A DNA stretch of 64,000 nucleotides from Mytilus edulis. Taxonomy: Eukaryota > Mollusca > Bivalvia > Mytilida > Mytilidae. A program made the position numbers and the translations under genes. Positions 10,590 to 22,260 of this stretch are shown here, piece after piece; within the stretch, counting starts at the first letter, position 1, and each line of letters starts with the position of its first letter. The DNA lies in NCBI RefSeq assembly GCF_963676685.1, contig NC_092347.1, forward strand, positions 90,088,592-90,152,591. The letters run 5' to 3'. The notes beneath the pieces were generated by a model, which ran no database searches, was not told the DNA's origin, and saw only the letters and a program-made list of their open reading frames with translations.

Positions 10590-10960
10590 AACATGTGTTA
10601 GTGTATAATACACAACTGTCCAAGGTTAGGGGACAGTTTTGTCACTGTTACCATGTTTAACCCCGCCTCTTTATGTATGTGTTTGTCAAAAGTCAGTAGC
10701 TTGTAATTCAGTGGTTGTCGTTAGTTGCTTTGTCACATATTTTTTTCCATTATTTTGTACATAAATTATGCTATTAGTTATTTCGTTTGAATTATTTTAC
10801 ATTTGTCATTTCGGTGCTATTTTTATAGCTGACTTTGTGGGATGGGGTCGCACATTGATGACGGCCGTACGGCGACCTATAATTGTATGATTTTCTGTGT
10901 CATTTGGTCTCTTGTGAAGTGTTGTCTTATTGGCAATCATACCACATCTTCTTTAAAAAA
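10590..10960 (-). repeat. Interspersed repeat family R2, long copy
   Basis: Near full-length reverse copy, ending gtgttgtcttattggcaatcataccacatctt. Internal blocks include tttgtacataaattatgcta, gtcatttcgg.gc, gacggccgtacggcgaccta and gtcatttggtctcttgtga. The copy at 61140-61500 is colinear with it. Confidence 0.7.
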
Positions 10961-11805
10961 AAAGTTAACCAACAAACACACTTTGACTTAATTCAGTACA
11001 TTTTTTCTAATAAATTGATCGGTAAAACGGGATAAAAACTGAAAAAAAACACATTAAAAGGTCAGGAGCATTATAATTGAGCGATTATTTCGTTCTGATA
11101 GTCTTTAAAATCTTGATATCGAATTGAGCTTTGACCGTTAAAGACAGTTTTGTAGTTTTCATCTGTTAGTTTTAGTTTGTGATTATTCCGTTTCAAAAAA
11201 GTTTTTAGATCCGTGTATTCAAAACTATATAGATAACCTCAAAGTATACAATAGAAATCAATAGGAGCCTTTATAAAAACTATCGCTAGATCTCAAAACA
11301 AGAACCTAAAAACGTTTTTATATTATGTCATGCTTGCCTTGCCTCGTTTAAATTATTGTTTCATGTTTTTTTTTATGTTTGTACATGTTGTATAAATTTC
11401 CTTTCCAAAAATCGAAACCATGAAATATGTTTAAAAAGAGACATTAGGGACATTGTATCGACACATACTAGTTTAAGCAAAAGCTTACATGTAAAACTAC
11501 TGTTTGACCTTGATGTTTGGTTGACATATATATAGCATATTATGAGGTTTACGTATTTGGTTATGATAGTTACTGTAATATTGTGGTCATATCAACTAGA
11601 AACTAAATATACATGTTAATTGTGAGTGGATTTTGAACCCGAATTCAGTTTTCACCGATTATGTCCGGGAGCTTTTGACACACACACGCATAATCTGGGT
11701 TACTAAATATATTGATTTGAATATTTTGGTTAAAAAAATAAACATGCTTCTCGTTATGGTGTTTGTTTGAGTACCTTAGATGATATAACTGTACGATATA
11801 GTCTT
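10961..11805. other. Intergenic, nothing recognised
   Basis: AT-rich with no gene, terminal repeat or array that I can support. Confidence 0.35.
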
Positions 11806-12060
11806 AAATATAATAATTGAAAAACACCTTCTGCATTGTTAAAAATGAGGGGCGAAAGATCCCAGAGGGACATTCAAACTCATAAATATAAAATAAACTA
11901 ACAACGCCATGGGCAAAAGAAAAAAAGACAAACAGACAAATAAAAGTATACAAGACACAACAAAGACAACTTAAGACTAAGCAACAAAAAAAACCCACCA
12001 AAAACTGTGAGTGATCTCAGGTGCTCCGGAATGGTAAGCAGATCCTGCTCCACATGTGGC
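11806..12060 (-). mobile_element. 3' tail of a Penelope-like element (solo fragment)
   Basis: The reverse strand reads gccacatgtggagcaggatctgctta, then ccggagcacctgag.tcac, then the trailer with tttgagtttgaatgtccctctgggatc. This is the same tail that follows the reverse-transcriptase remnant at 48860-49135. No coding part remains, and the small ORFs on both strands here are by-products. Confidence 0.6.
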
Positions 12061-12419
12061 TTAAGAAGTCACGCGCTATCTAGAAGGAGCAAGAAGTTTA
12101 TTACCATAGGAATGCCGACAACTTGTTGTAAATGCTACTCTAAATTCAACAAATATGTTGTCACGATGTTGTGCTCGTATTTTTTTATGACAGATGCAGT
12201 AAAATGTATGTAAAGATAGTCGGAGGTGACTGAAAAACTGTCGCGGCAATTATTTTAGATGCACACTGTATAAACTCAGGACGATTAACTGCATGTATCT
12301 TCCTAGATGTTATTTAATTATTTTTGTTTAATGATAACAGACGCATATAGATATTACTAATTAAATTGATTTTTTGTAACTCCAGACTTGAGTTTCTACA
12401 AATTAAAAGACTCTTCAGT

Positions 12420-12560
12420 GACGGTTGTATCAGAATAGTTTAAAATAACCAAATAGAGTTCGAAGTTGAAGAGCATGGATGACACTAAAGACAAAACTTG
12501 ATTTTTTTCCATATAAATTGATATTGAATGCCAGTATTGGCAATAAAGACTTTAAAATAA
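12420..12560 (+). repeat. Fragment of repeat family R3
   Basis: Remnant blocks actcttcagtgacggttg, gttcgaagttgaagagcatg, ggatgacac resemble the middle of family R3. Strongly diverged. Confidence 0.4.
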
Positions 12561-12599
12561 TAAACTCACAACTATAAACAAAATAATCAGCAAATGTTT

Positions 12600-14158
12600 T
12601 TTAAACCTACCAATTATACCGGATATGACACCAAATTTCATCAAACTATTCAAAAATGACCTTTCACTGTCGCTTTATAAAAATGTTATCAGTACAATTA
12701 TAATATGTTGTTATTGCTGGTAGCGACCCTAATGATGTGCAATCGTCATCGTCAACATAAAACATATAACTAGGATCGTTTAAAACACCAGCAAGGTTAT
12801 CCTTGTCACAATCCCCCCCTGCTGCTACGCCAAAGGTGTGGATGTCTTGTTGTTTTGATAATTGAATCTCCAGATCGATTTCATCAAGATTGTTCCATCT
12901 CGCGTTTGAGAATAACACAACGAGATTTCGTGATGAGTTGAATAAGTTACTTTCTCGTATATGTTTTAAAGCATGACTTGTATTTGAAATTGTTTCCCTA
13001 TATCAATCCTGACCTTCAATGCAGCGGAAATTAATTCATCGATATCAGCAGACCATGATAAAGTAAACACTTGTTCCAATTCGTCCGAATATGAAAACAT
13101 GCCTATGTTTGCATCAGGATTGTAAGTTTTAATTTGTTCTACTGTTCGTCGGATTGCTGTGAGACGCGTGTTGTAATCTTCTCTTGTTTGGTTATTGTTT
13201 GTATCCAGAAGGAGAATGACCTGTGATTCAGTTACCAGAGAACAGTCTGTAAAGATAAAACAACAGACATGTGAAGGTGGTTAAAAAATACAAAATTTGA
13301 AATGTTTAAAACAATAAATTCATAGAATCGACACATTTTTGTATCTAAATATGTATATTGTTTTATCCTGTTATGATGAATTTGTTGGTTTATTTTAGGA
13401 TAAAGTTATTCACAAAGTAACAAAAATGAAAAATTTGGTGATTCCAAAGACCGAATAAGAAACCTTTGAATAGCCGAACCTCAATGTTATGGGCTACGAA
13501 AAGATACAAAAAATATACTAAACTATAGAATAAAGAGATTTGTATGATTGTCAATGAGTCAACTATCCACGTCATAAATATGACAGTTATCTTTTATCCT
13601 TTTTTATTTGACTAATTTGCCTCTGTTAAAGGAGTCTCTGTTTTGAATGTGCCTTGATCTTTTGGTATTTTTTGTAAGTTTACTTTTTATCAATAGAGTC
13701 CAAATGACGTGGATTTAAGGAATTTTCAAATATAGATAAAAGTAACGGCAACCATCAATGAGCGAAACTCATAAATTACATTGATAAACAGAAATTTTCC
13801 ACATTTAAACATCTTATTACAGTACCTAACTCTTTAAAAAGTCAGGAATGCATAGAAAGAAACTCAATTTTCTCCAATAAATGTACGTTCTGTTCTTTTT
13901 TCAAAATGAATCATTATATAATGTAAGACGGCTGTTATCATTAACTATTCTAAGCGTCAGCTATGTATTTAAGACATTAAAGCAGTTACAGTCAAAACTT
14001 ATATAACGGCTACAGCTATGTATACTATTAATTGAAAATCTGACTTTTTAGTTCACCCTCTTGATATGCATGACCCAATGTAGTAATATCTTCGCATTTT
14101 GAAGCTCAATTCATAGGTCAGCTTTCATATAAGGTCATCATGACCTTAGGATTATATA
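12600..14158. repeat. Duplicated VWA block, copy 1
   Basis: The VWA exon plus about 900 bases on its 5' side is repeated at about 17150-18700. Matching runs include caggaatgcat, ctcaattttctccaataaatgtacg, gtaagacggctgttatcatt and gcatgacccaatgtagtaat. The match stops just after catataag near 14130 (18670 in copy 2), followed by different sequence. Confidence 0.75.
12664..13246 (-). pseudogene. VWA-domain terminal exon, copy 1, with a one-base deletion
   Basis: Minus-strand copy of the VWA exon at 17208-17791. It keeps the acceptor (tctttacag before 13246) and a stop (TGA at 12666-12664) but is 583 instead of 584 bases long. A run of four T is shortened to three near 12993-12995, shifting the frame in the middle of the domain. 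The residues after the shift (LFSNARWNNLDEIDLEI...) still match copy 2, with scattered substitutions near the C-terminus (CTSLGSLPAITTYYNCTDNIF). An inactivated duplicate is the simplest reading; an assembly error in a homopolymer is the alternative. Confidence 0.65.
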
Positions 14159-14339
14159 CAAGTTTGACTGTGAATTTATTTTTTGTTTGACAAAAGTGCG
14201 ATAATAGGTGCTTACGTAAGTCGCATAATGTATTATCCAAATCACTTATAACATTACATATACAGTTTGTACTATTTCGTTAATTGATGAATAGATTCAT
14301 TATCTTGAATGATCATAAAAAAAATACGACAACTGCTTT

Positions 14340-15540
14340 TATTTGGTTTAATTTATTCCAGGTTTTTTTGGTGGTTTATTACAAATTATTGTACTCTACC
14401 ACACAAAACAACAAATCACTAATCATCTGACCATATGTACTGATATTTTGACAGGTACTACAATTCTATGATTGAAACAATGAGGTAGAACAATATCACT
14501 GAGTGTTGAATGTATAACGTACCACTTGAATATTAGTCTGATATAAAATACATTCCTTCATTGTTATCATAAGCCAAACATGCAAGTAAAATCTAAACGC
14601 AAAAAGATTTGTTAAAAAAATTGACTTGATAGAGTAGAAAAAATAAAATCAATGTCTTAGATTTACCTAAATAACGAAAATCAAATTATAGAAATAACAA
14701 ATTAATAAATACTATATCAAGAATGCGTTTGTTGAAGTGCTTTTTATACCCCACTCGTAATTGAAAGTAGAAGAAAGCAAGATGAAAGTGTCTAACAGAA
14801 ATAACAACAAGGGCATACACGTTACAACTCGTTCCTGTTATACGTCTGACCAATTTCAAACTCATTCCCTTTTGAAGTTCTGGCGGAAAATGTGACGAAA
14901 ACTTTAAGTTTAATTTATCATATTGAAAAATACAAAAGTATCTAGAAACAGGAAATCATTGTCCGTCAGATCTTAAAAAAGCACTGTCATGCCGCTGACC
15001 AAATATAACATCATTCTGTTCAGTAGTACCAGAGAAAAGTGTGACAGAACAATTTGTTAGATGAACAAACGGACACGGTAAATGCAAAAAGTAAAATCCC
15101 AAAAATACTGAACTCGAGGAAAATTTTAAACGGAAAGTCCCTAATCAAATGGCAAAATCAAATGATAAAACACATCAAACGAATGTACAACAACAGTCAT
15201 ATTCCTGACTTAAGTCCCCCACTAATGATATTAAACACAGTGAAAACTAAGGTCAAGTATATATTTGTATATGCGTTTTTGTTTCTTAGACAGCAATGGA
15301 AAATCATTTCAAACAGCCTTTAATAATAACATATATCCAAGAAACAATAAATTATATAAGAAATTTCAATTTTCACCAAAGATACCTTATCCTTACACTT
15401 TGCGCTGTATGACATAAAACCAGATTTTCAAGCGTTCAAGAACAGGAAAATGTGCTGTCAGGGCAAAATAATATCGGTATTAAGGTACACACCATCATAA
15501 AGGTTGATGGTCAAATCGTTGTTAATTACTTATTACTATG
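14340..15540. repeat. Partial, diverged copy of the left part of tandem units A and B
   Basis: Colinear with 26890-28170 (unit B) and 18870-19780 (unit A): ttattccaggttt, ctaatcatctgaccatatgtact, cttgaatattag, aataaatactatatca, agtgtgacaga and gttgatgg.caaatcgttgt occur in order. It has a single copy of the 39-bp repeat instead of 4-5 and a family R1 insertion at 15085-15220. It shows that the tandem unit was once longer on its left side. Confidence 0.65.
15085..15220 (-). repeat. Interspersed repeat family R1, reversed, truncated
   Basis: Reads aaaaagtaaaatccc, ttaaacggaaagtccctaat, cacatcaaacgaatg, agtcatattcctgactt, the reverse of the family's right half. Absent from the matching positions of units A and B. 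Confidence 0.6.
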
Positions 15541-15549
15541 GAACGCCAC

Positions 15550-16070
15550 AGATGTCTTATGTGGAACTCTGTTATTACTTTATGTCGTTTTATTATTACT
15601 TAATGGTCTTTTGTCTTTACTTAATATGGGTTTGACATAACGTAATGATGTTTTAATATAACTCAATATGGAATAGTCATTACTTAATGATATTTCGATA
15701 TTACACGATCTGGTTTCGTATTGACTTGATATAGTTCTGTCATTACTCAATATGGTTTTGTCATTACTCGATGTGGTTTCACCATTATTTAATATGGTTG
15801 TGTCATTAGTCAATGTGGTTTTAACATTATTTGATGTGTATGTGACTTAAAGTAATGTAGTTGTTTCATTACATGATGTGGTTTTGTTATTTCGTAATGA
15901 TGATTTGTCTATTCTTTATATGGTTTTAACACTACGTAATGATGTTTCAAAATTTGACGATTTTACACTACTTGATGTGTTTGTTTCATTATTTGATGTG
16001 GTCTTATCATACTTTGATGTGGTCCTGTCATTCTTTGATGTGGTTAACCCATTACTTGATGAGCTAAAAC
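15550..16070. repeat. 21-bp minisatellite, about 24 diverged copies
   Basis: Head-to-tail repeats with period 21, consensus close to gtcattacttgatgtggttt plus one base. The best copies are at 15735-15820. Because 21 is divisible by three, open frames with a 7-residue period appear on both strands (for example TSSNDKTILSND on the minus strand); these are by-products, not proteins. Confidence 0.8.
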
Positions 16071-16189
16071 CACGTGACCAATTCGTCTTAAACTATTAGT
16101 ATCTTAGAAATATAGTTGAATCGTCTAGGAAATTAACTTCATCTCATTTTGAATAACTAAGAAAGGTACTTAAGTTATACATTTTATTT

Positions 16190-16590
16190 TATGTACTTGT
16201 TTGGCTTTATAACTATTTTGATCTGATCGTCACTGATGAGTCTTATGTAGACGAGACGCGCGTCTGGTGTATTAAATTATGATCCTAATACTTGATAACT
16301 ATTTACATCACTGGGTCGATGCCACTGCTGGTGCCATTTCGTCCGCGAGGGTATCACCACTGCAGGGGCGGATCTACCCATTTTAAAAAATGGGGTTCCA
16401 ACCCGGGACAAAAGGGGGGTGTTCAAACTATATGCCCCCATTCAAATGCATTGAGCGGCCATAAAAAATGGAGGGGGTTCCAACCCCCGGAACCCCCACC
16501 AACCCCCAAATAGATCCGCCAATGCACCAGCCCAGTAGTCCGCACTTCCTTGTTGACATGCATATCAATTCTATAGTGCATGTATATAGT
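16190..16590 (-). repeat. Interspersed repeat family R3, reversed, split by a later insertion
   Basis: Blocks gtacttgtttggctttataac, cgtcactgatgagtcttatg, agacgagacgcgcgtctgg, then gggtcgatgccactgctggt and gagggtatcacca belong to the family. The right part continues after the insertion as caccagcccagtagtccgca. The inserted element is listed separately. Confidence 0.65.
16363..16524. mobile_element. 162-bp hAT-like MITE nested in repeat R3
   Basis: The left end reads CAGGGGCGGATCTA and the right end is its near inverted repeat, TAGATCCGCCAATG. The flanks share CACCA (16355-16359 and 16525-16529), the first five bases of a possible 8-bp target duplication of which the last three no longer match. 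The uninterrupted host sequence would be gtatcaccagcccagtag. Terminal CAG.GGCG and an 8-bp target site are usual for hAT elements. No coding capacity. Confidence 0.6.
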
Positions 16591-16684
16591 CAGAAGTGAT
16601 CAACCATTGTGGCACACAGTCTGTGAACTCATGACGATTTAGAGGCACCTGTATCTGTCTTTAGAGATACCATTGATATAACAA

Positions 16685-16990
16685 AAGATGGGGTATAATT
16701 GCAAAAGAGACAACTCTTCACTAGAGACCCAATGACAAAGAAACTATAAGTCACCAAACGACCGTCAACAATGATAAAATCCAATACCGAATAGTCGTTA
16801 TAAAATGAATCGAAATAACAAATGTAAAACAATTCAAACGAGAAAGCTAACGGTCTTATATATGTACAAAATATTTCCTCACGAAAAAAAAATGTTACAC
16901 AGCAACAAACGACGATCACTGAATTACAGGTTATTTACGAGTTATTTTTTATGTATGGTAGCTGTTGCATTTTGGGGTACTATATTTTAG
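16685..16990 (+). repeat. Interspersed repeat family R2
   Basis: Forward copy: aattgcaaaagagacaactc, ttcactagagacccaatgac, aacaatgataaaatcc, aataacaaatgtaaaacaat, tcaaacgagaaagctaacgg. Small open frames on both strands here are chance. Confidence 0.65.
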
Positions 16991-17149
16991 ACGATATTTG
17001 AATTTTTCACATCGACATTGATAGTGAAAGCTAATTTTTCCAAAACAATTTATAAAAAAAACAGATAACAAATCGATACAAAATAATTTTGAGCTTAATG
17101 TTTAAAAGTAACATACGAAACAATCAATATAAGTCTCTTATACCCTAGA

Positions 17150-18700
17150 AATAGATAGACCGGGTATGACGGTAAATGAGTTCTAAATATTCTATAAATC
17201 TGACATTTTACTGTCGCTTTTTAAAAATGTCATCAGTGCAATTATTATACTTTGTAATTGATGCTAGTGACTTTAAGGAAGTTAAATCGTCATCGTCAAC
17301 ATAAAACATAAAGCTAGGATCGTTTAAAACACCAGCAAGGTTATCCTTGTCACAATCTTTCCCTGCTGCTACGCCAAAGATGTGGATGTCTTGTTGTTTT
17401 GATAATTGAATCTCCAGATCGATTTCATCAAGATTGTTCCATCTCGCGTTTGAGAATAACACAACGAGATTTCGTGATGAGTTGAATAAGTTACTTTCTC
17501 GTATATGTTTTAAAGCATGACTTGTATTTGAAATTGTTTTCCCTATATCAATCCTGACCTTCAATGCAGCGGAAATTAATTCATCGATATCAGCAGACCA
17601 TGATAAAGTAAACACTTGTTCCAATTCGTCCGAATATGAAAACATGCCTATGTTTGCATCAGGATTGTAAGTTTTAATTTGTTCTACTGTTCGTCGGATT
17701 GCTGTGAGACGCTTGTTGTAATCTTCTCTTGTTTGGTTATTGTTTGTATCCAGAAGGAGAATGACCTGTGATTCAGTTACCAGAGAACAGTCTGTAAAGA
17801 TAAAACAACAGACATGTGAAGGTGGTTAAAAAATACCAATGTTAAAAACAATAAATTCATAGAATCGACAAATTTTTATGTCTAAATATGTATATTTTTT
17901 ATCCTATAATGATGAATTTGTTGGTTTATTTCAGGATAAAGTTATTCAGAAAGTAACAAAAATAAAAAATTTGGTGATTCCAAAGACCGAATAAGAAACC
18001 TTTGAATAGCCGAACCTCAATGTTATGGGCTACGAAAAGATACAAAAAATATACTAAACTATAGAATAAAGAGATTTGTATGATTGTCAATGAGTCAACT
18101 ATCCACGTCATAAATATGACAGTTATTTTTTTATCCTTTTTTATTTGACCTATTTGCCTCTGTTAAAGGAGTCTCTGTTTTGAATGTGCCTTGAACTTTT
18201 GGTATTTTTTGTAAGTTTACTTTTTATCAATAGAGTCCAAATGACGTGTATTTTAGGAGTTTCCAAATATAGATAAAAGTAACGGCAACCATCAATGAGC
18301 GAAACTCATAAATTACATTGATAAACAGAAATTTTCCAGATTTAATCATCTTATTACAGTACCTAACTCTTTAAAAAGTCAGGAATGCATTGAAAGAAAC
18401 TCAATTTTCTCCAATAAATGTACGTTCTGTTCTTTTTTCAAAATGAATCATTATATAATGTAAGACGGCTGTTATCATTAACTATTCTAAGCGTCAGCTA
18501 TGTATTAAAGACATTAAAGCAGTTACAGTCAAAACTAATATAACGGCTACAGCTATGTATACTATTAATTGAAAATCTGACTTTTTAGTTCACCCTCTTG
18601 ATATGCATGACCCAATGTAGTAATATCTTCGCATTTTGAAGCTCAATTCATAGGTCAGCTTTCATATAAGTTCGTTATGACCTTAGAATATTAGTAATAA
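17150..18700. repeat. Duplicated VWA block, copy 2
   Basis: Partner of 12600-14158; nearly identical over long runs, including the intron 5' of the VWA exon. Just right of the shared end (18670) the sequence switches directly to the 39-bp array of unit A, so the block lies at a recombination junction. Confidence 0.75.
17208..17791 (-). CDS. VWA-domain terminal exon, intact copy 2
   Basis: Last coding exon on the minus strand, phase-1 acceptor (tctttacag before 17791), stop TAA at 17210-17208, about 193 codons. It starts CSLVTESQVILLLDTNNNQ and runs through NIGMFSYSDELEQVF, NLVVLFSNARWNN, DIHIFGVAAGKDCDKDNL to KKRQ. This is a whole VWA fold: hydrophobic strand 1, the GxxxYS strand, the LVVLFSNA strand and the FGVAAG strand. 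The metal-binding MIDAS motif DxSxS reads DTNNN, so normal metal-dependent ligand binding is doubtful. VWA domains mediate protein contacts in matrix and adhesion proteins. Its upstream exons are not adjacent; it may belong to the EGF/VWA gene at 45-56 kb or be a remnant of a paralogue. Confidence 0.7.
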
Positions 18701-18870
18701 TCTGATAAAATTCATTCCTACTTGAATATTAATAATAATCTGATAAAAATTCATTCCTACTTGAATATAAGTAACAATCTGATAAAAATTCATTCCCACT
18801 TGAATATTAATAACAATCTGATAAAAATTCATTCCTACTTGAATATTAGTAACAATCTGATAAAAAAAAT
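18690..18870. repeat. 39-bp tandem repeat array, unit A (4-5 copies)
   Basis: Period 39, built from cttgaatattagtaacaatc followed by tgataaaaattcattccta. The 13-codon periodicity opens frames on both strands (for example NISNNLIKIHSYL). Same array at 27058-27250 in unit B; a single unit at 14524. Confidence 0.8.
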
Positions 18871-20035
18871 CTGTTCTCTCTTTTTTATTATAAGCCAAAC
18901 ATGCGTATTACATCCAGACGGAAAACATTTGTTAAAAAAATTACTTGAAAGTGAAAAAAGACAATCAATGTCTTAAATTTACAGAAATAACAAATTAATA
19001 AATACTATATCACGAACGCGTATGTTGTAGGGCTTTCTATACCCAACTCGTAATTGAAAGTATCTAAAAACAGGAAGTACTAGGTGTCTAGCAGATAGAA
19101 AATAAGGTATAGACGTCATTATTTATTACTGTTCTTCCTCTGACCAAATTCCATTTCATTCTATTTTGAAGTTATTGAGAAAAGTGAGTCGACAAATTTA
19201 AAGGTGCCTTCAACATATTGAAAGATTCAAAGTATCGACAAACAGTACATTTGTGAGTCATAATGATTGTTCATCAGATCCTTAAAGAGCTCATGCTTTA
19301 AAACTAATCACTGTGAAGCTACTGACCCAATATAAAGAATTTTTGTCATTTTAAGTAGTACCGGAGAAATGTGTGACAGAAAAAGGTGTTGAACGAACAG
19401 ACGGACTGGTGGACGGATAAGGTAAATACCGTATATCAATCCCATCACCAGTTTTGATAATAAAACAGCGAAAATTAAGGTCAAGTACATGTGTTTTAGT
19501 ATCTAAGATACTAATGGAGAAACATATCGCTTTAAAAAATAAAAACTTTCCAGAAACTAATAAATTACATCAGAAATGTCAATACTTCAGTCTATTCCAA
19601 AGAAAGAATACTTTAATATCCTTACATTTGGTGCTGTTGTTGTATTGCCACACAACTACAATTTTTAGCGTTAACAGGAAAGAGTATGTGCTGTTAGGGT
19701 TAAATATTATCAGTATTAAAGTACACAAAATGATGAAGGTTGATAGTGAAATCGTTGTGAAATACTTATTACCACACTGCTTTTCATACTTCAGTTTCTG
19801 AAAATGTAAATTCTTTCATTTCCTGTTTTTGTTGGTGTTTAGATTTTTGTCTCACTTATACATGTTATATATATTCCTCATCACCTTTTATTGGTGTTTT
19901 TATAAAAACAAAATGTGTCAAACATGTTTCATTATAATTATATTTTGAAATTGATCAATTGTATTTTATCTAATTATTTGGTCGACTGTTTTAAAACTTT
20001 CAAATTTCTTTCTTTTTTCCTCAATGAAATTATGA

Positions 20036-20169
20036 ACAGATATATCATGTTAAGGAGGGGTATTTGCGAAAAATAGCAGTCGAGAGAATTTTAAATTTCG
20101 CGAGCCGTAAGTCGAGGGAAATTCTTTCTCAAGACTCGCAAATACCCCTCAAGAACATGCTATATCTGT
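20036..20169. repeat. Fold-back (hairpin) element, unit A copy
   Basis: The arms acagatatatcatgttaagg and aagaacatgctatatctgt pair, as do ggggtatttgcga and tcgcaaatacccc, around a centre containing tcgcgagccgtaagtcgag. Total about 134 bases. The same hairpin is at 28406-28539 in unit B. Probably a MITE with terminal inverted repeats. Confidence 0.65.
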
Positions 20170-22260
20170 TTAATTACACCGAATGTTAATGTTTAAAAAC
20201 GCATTGATGATCGTGACGTTACAAGCGTCCAGTCGGATAGAGTATTTCTTTTGGCAAATACCACGGCAGAGAGGGTAAAAAAGGCATATCCTTTTTGCAT
20301 ATACCCCGGCGGCGTTTAAAAATTAACGATATTCATTTGATAACAGTAAATTGGTGAAAAATACACTGGCTATCAACCAATTAAAACCCAGGATTCTTAC
20401 ATAAGGTGTAATTACAAACATACTATCCCTTAAGTAATATATAATCCAATAATGTCTTCTGTGTTTAATGATTACATGGGGAAAGTATTTCGAGTTAAAG
20501 TAAAGGTATGTCAAGCAAAGCTCATACAATGTTTCCCTTAGCCCTTTTCGGAGTCCTTGGCATTATACTGGGAAGATTATGAGAAAGATTCTTTAAGTGG
20601 ATATAATGTGTACTGTCATAAACAGATGTGACAAGGTCAATGGCGTGGCAAAGTAAACCCCAAAAATTAGGTGGATAAAGTAAAACAATATAAAGTGTAA
20701 AAGTATTTCTTGTGCCAATAATTGCATGAAACGTTTCACACAAGGTTGTGACTTGTTTGAGGAGAAGAAGCGAATAATAAAGTGGGATGGAAGGATGATA
20801 CAATCCGCCATCACTACTTGATCCCTTTCGAGTAACAGAGGTATAATTCTATTTGTAATTAGTTTATTTTTAATTCACCAGTGTATGTCAATGTTTATGG
20901 GTTTTCTCGGTATTAATTTACCTTTAATACTTTTCCATGTACTAGTAAAAAATCGATTTACATACAACATACCTACAGATTTTTATTCAGTGTGAGACTT
21001 TCTGACCCATAAAACGAAATGATAAAGTAAAAACATCCATAGTTTATCATAAAAAAAATATTCCCAAAAGTATTTATCAAACATTTATAAGCATAATTTG
21101 TCATTTTCAAAAACTTCATTGGGCTGAGACAGTGCATTTAAAATCTACTTAAAGAATGAACATAATGTAAATCACAAACAATTACACAAAAAATTAAACT
21201 ACAATGCAGCAGATTAAAAGATAAAACGTTTACTAGCATTTTGTAGTCTGTGCTTTTATCATATAATTGATAGGTGAAATTGCTATGTCACAAAAAAACC
21301 AAGGGATTTCAAGGAGCCTGTATTCATCACATATCATATTAACCTAATTTCAAACTAAGTACCCATATATTAAATAATTATCTGTTTTCAAATAAAAGGC
21401 ATATTGGTGGTTAAGTTGACGTATGCAGTCATTAGAGAAAATTATAAATTTTACCCTTAGGTCTTTGTTTACCAAAATGAAAATGGACTGTCCTATATAT
21501 ATAAGTGAAATTGAACCTAAATTAAAAATTTACTCCCCCCTTTTTAGTTGTCAGAATTTCAAATATTCATAGCATTTTCTCCTTATTATTTTAGTAATAA
21601 TAATCATCTGGAATGAGAAATATATTTGGAAAATTTTACCCCCCACCATAGGTTAGGTGTTATAACTTCAAATTATTGAAATATTTAGACTTATCATACA
21701 TCTGACACGTTATCGTATCCTGTCCCGTTGACTGATACCCCTTCATTTTTTTGTGAAAATCCTGTTATGGACTATTATCTAACTTTTAAAAGGCAGTGTT
21801 TTTAAACAGCCGTAGCCTATAAGTCTGCTTTTTATTTTATTTCGCATGACTGAAATAATGCACCAATAAAATTCCTTATCAAATAAAATATGTTATCAGA
21901 CAATATATTGCAATTCCTTTCTAAGTCAATGTATTTTGAACCACATGCTTTTGGACATGGTAATTTGACCCATATCATTGAAAGTCTTGATACTAAACAT
22001 TTATATCTCTACCAAGACTTTTTTAAACAGGGATCTATTCTTCCTTTAAGACTCCAAAATTGAATGCGAAAAATGTTACCCAAATGAGAAATTGATATAA
22101 GTCACTTTAAAGAAGCACAATCAAAATGCCGTGTTCTATATAAACAGCAATGTGGTTTTCAAAACTACGATCTGTGAGAAGCCTTTGAACCAGGTGATGT
22201 AACAATTTCCACATGTAATTTAAATTCTGGGCTAGAAGAACCCTAATTGGTTATTATGAT
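20170..22260. other. Upstream flank of Gly-rich gene A
   Basis: No gene seen. Two overlapping minus-strand frames (20522-20814) and their unit B counterparts (28891-29183) differ by indels and carry no domain. From about 21000 the flank also matches unit C (about 37480 on). Confidence 0.4.

Noticed and set aside
13390-13575. 61-codon minus-strand frame, also at 17926-18111
   Set aside because: Part of the duplicated VWA block's intron overlapping R1/R2 repeat fragments; AT-rich hydrophobic residues only.
15580-15813. 77-codon minus-strand frame with 7-residue repeats
   Set aside because: Shadow of the 21-bp minisatellite.
18690-18870. CRISPR-like look of regularly spaced repeats
   Set aside because: Repeats are contiguous without unique spacers, and the genome is clearly eukaryotic.
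18722-18976. Open frames with 13-residue repeats (NISNNLIKIHSYL) on both strands, also 27047-27271
   Set aside because: By-product of a 39-bp tandem repeat (period divisible by three); AT-rich, no signal peptide or splice context.
20522-20814. Overlapping minus-strand frames, with counterparts at 28891-29183
   Set aside because: Two different overlapping frames remain open by chance in both tandem copies; no domain, no start context, no splice sites.
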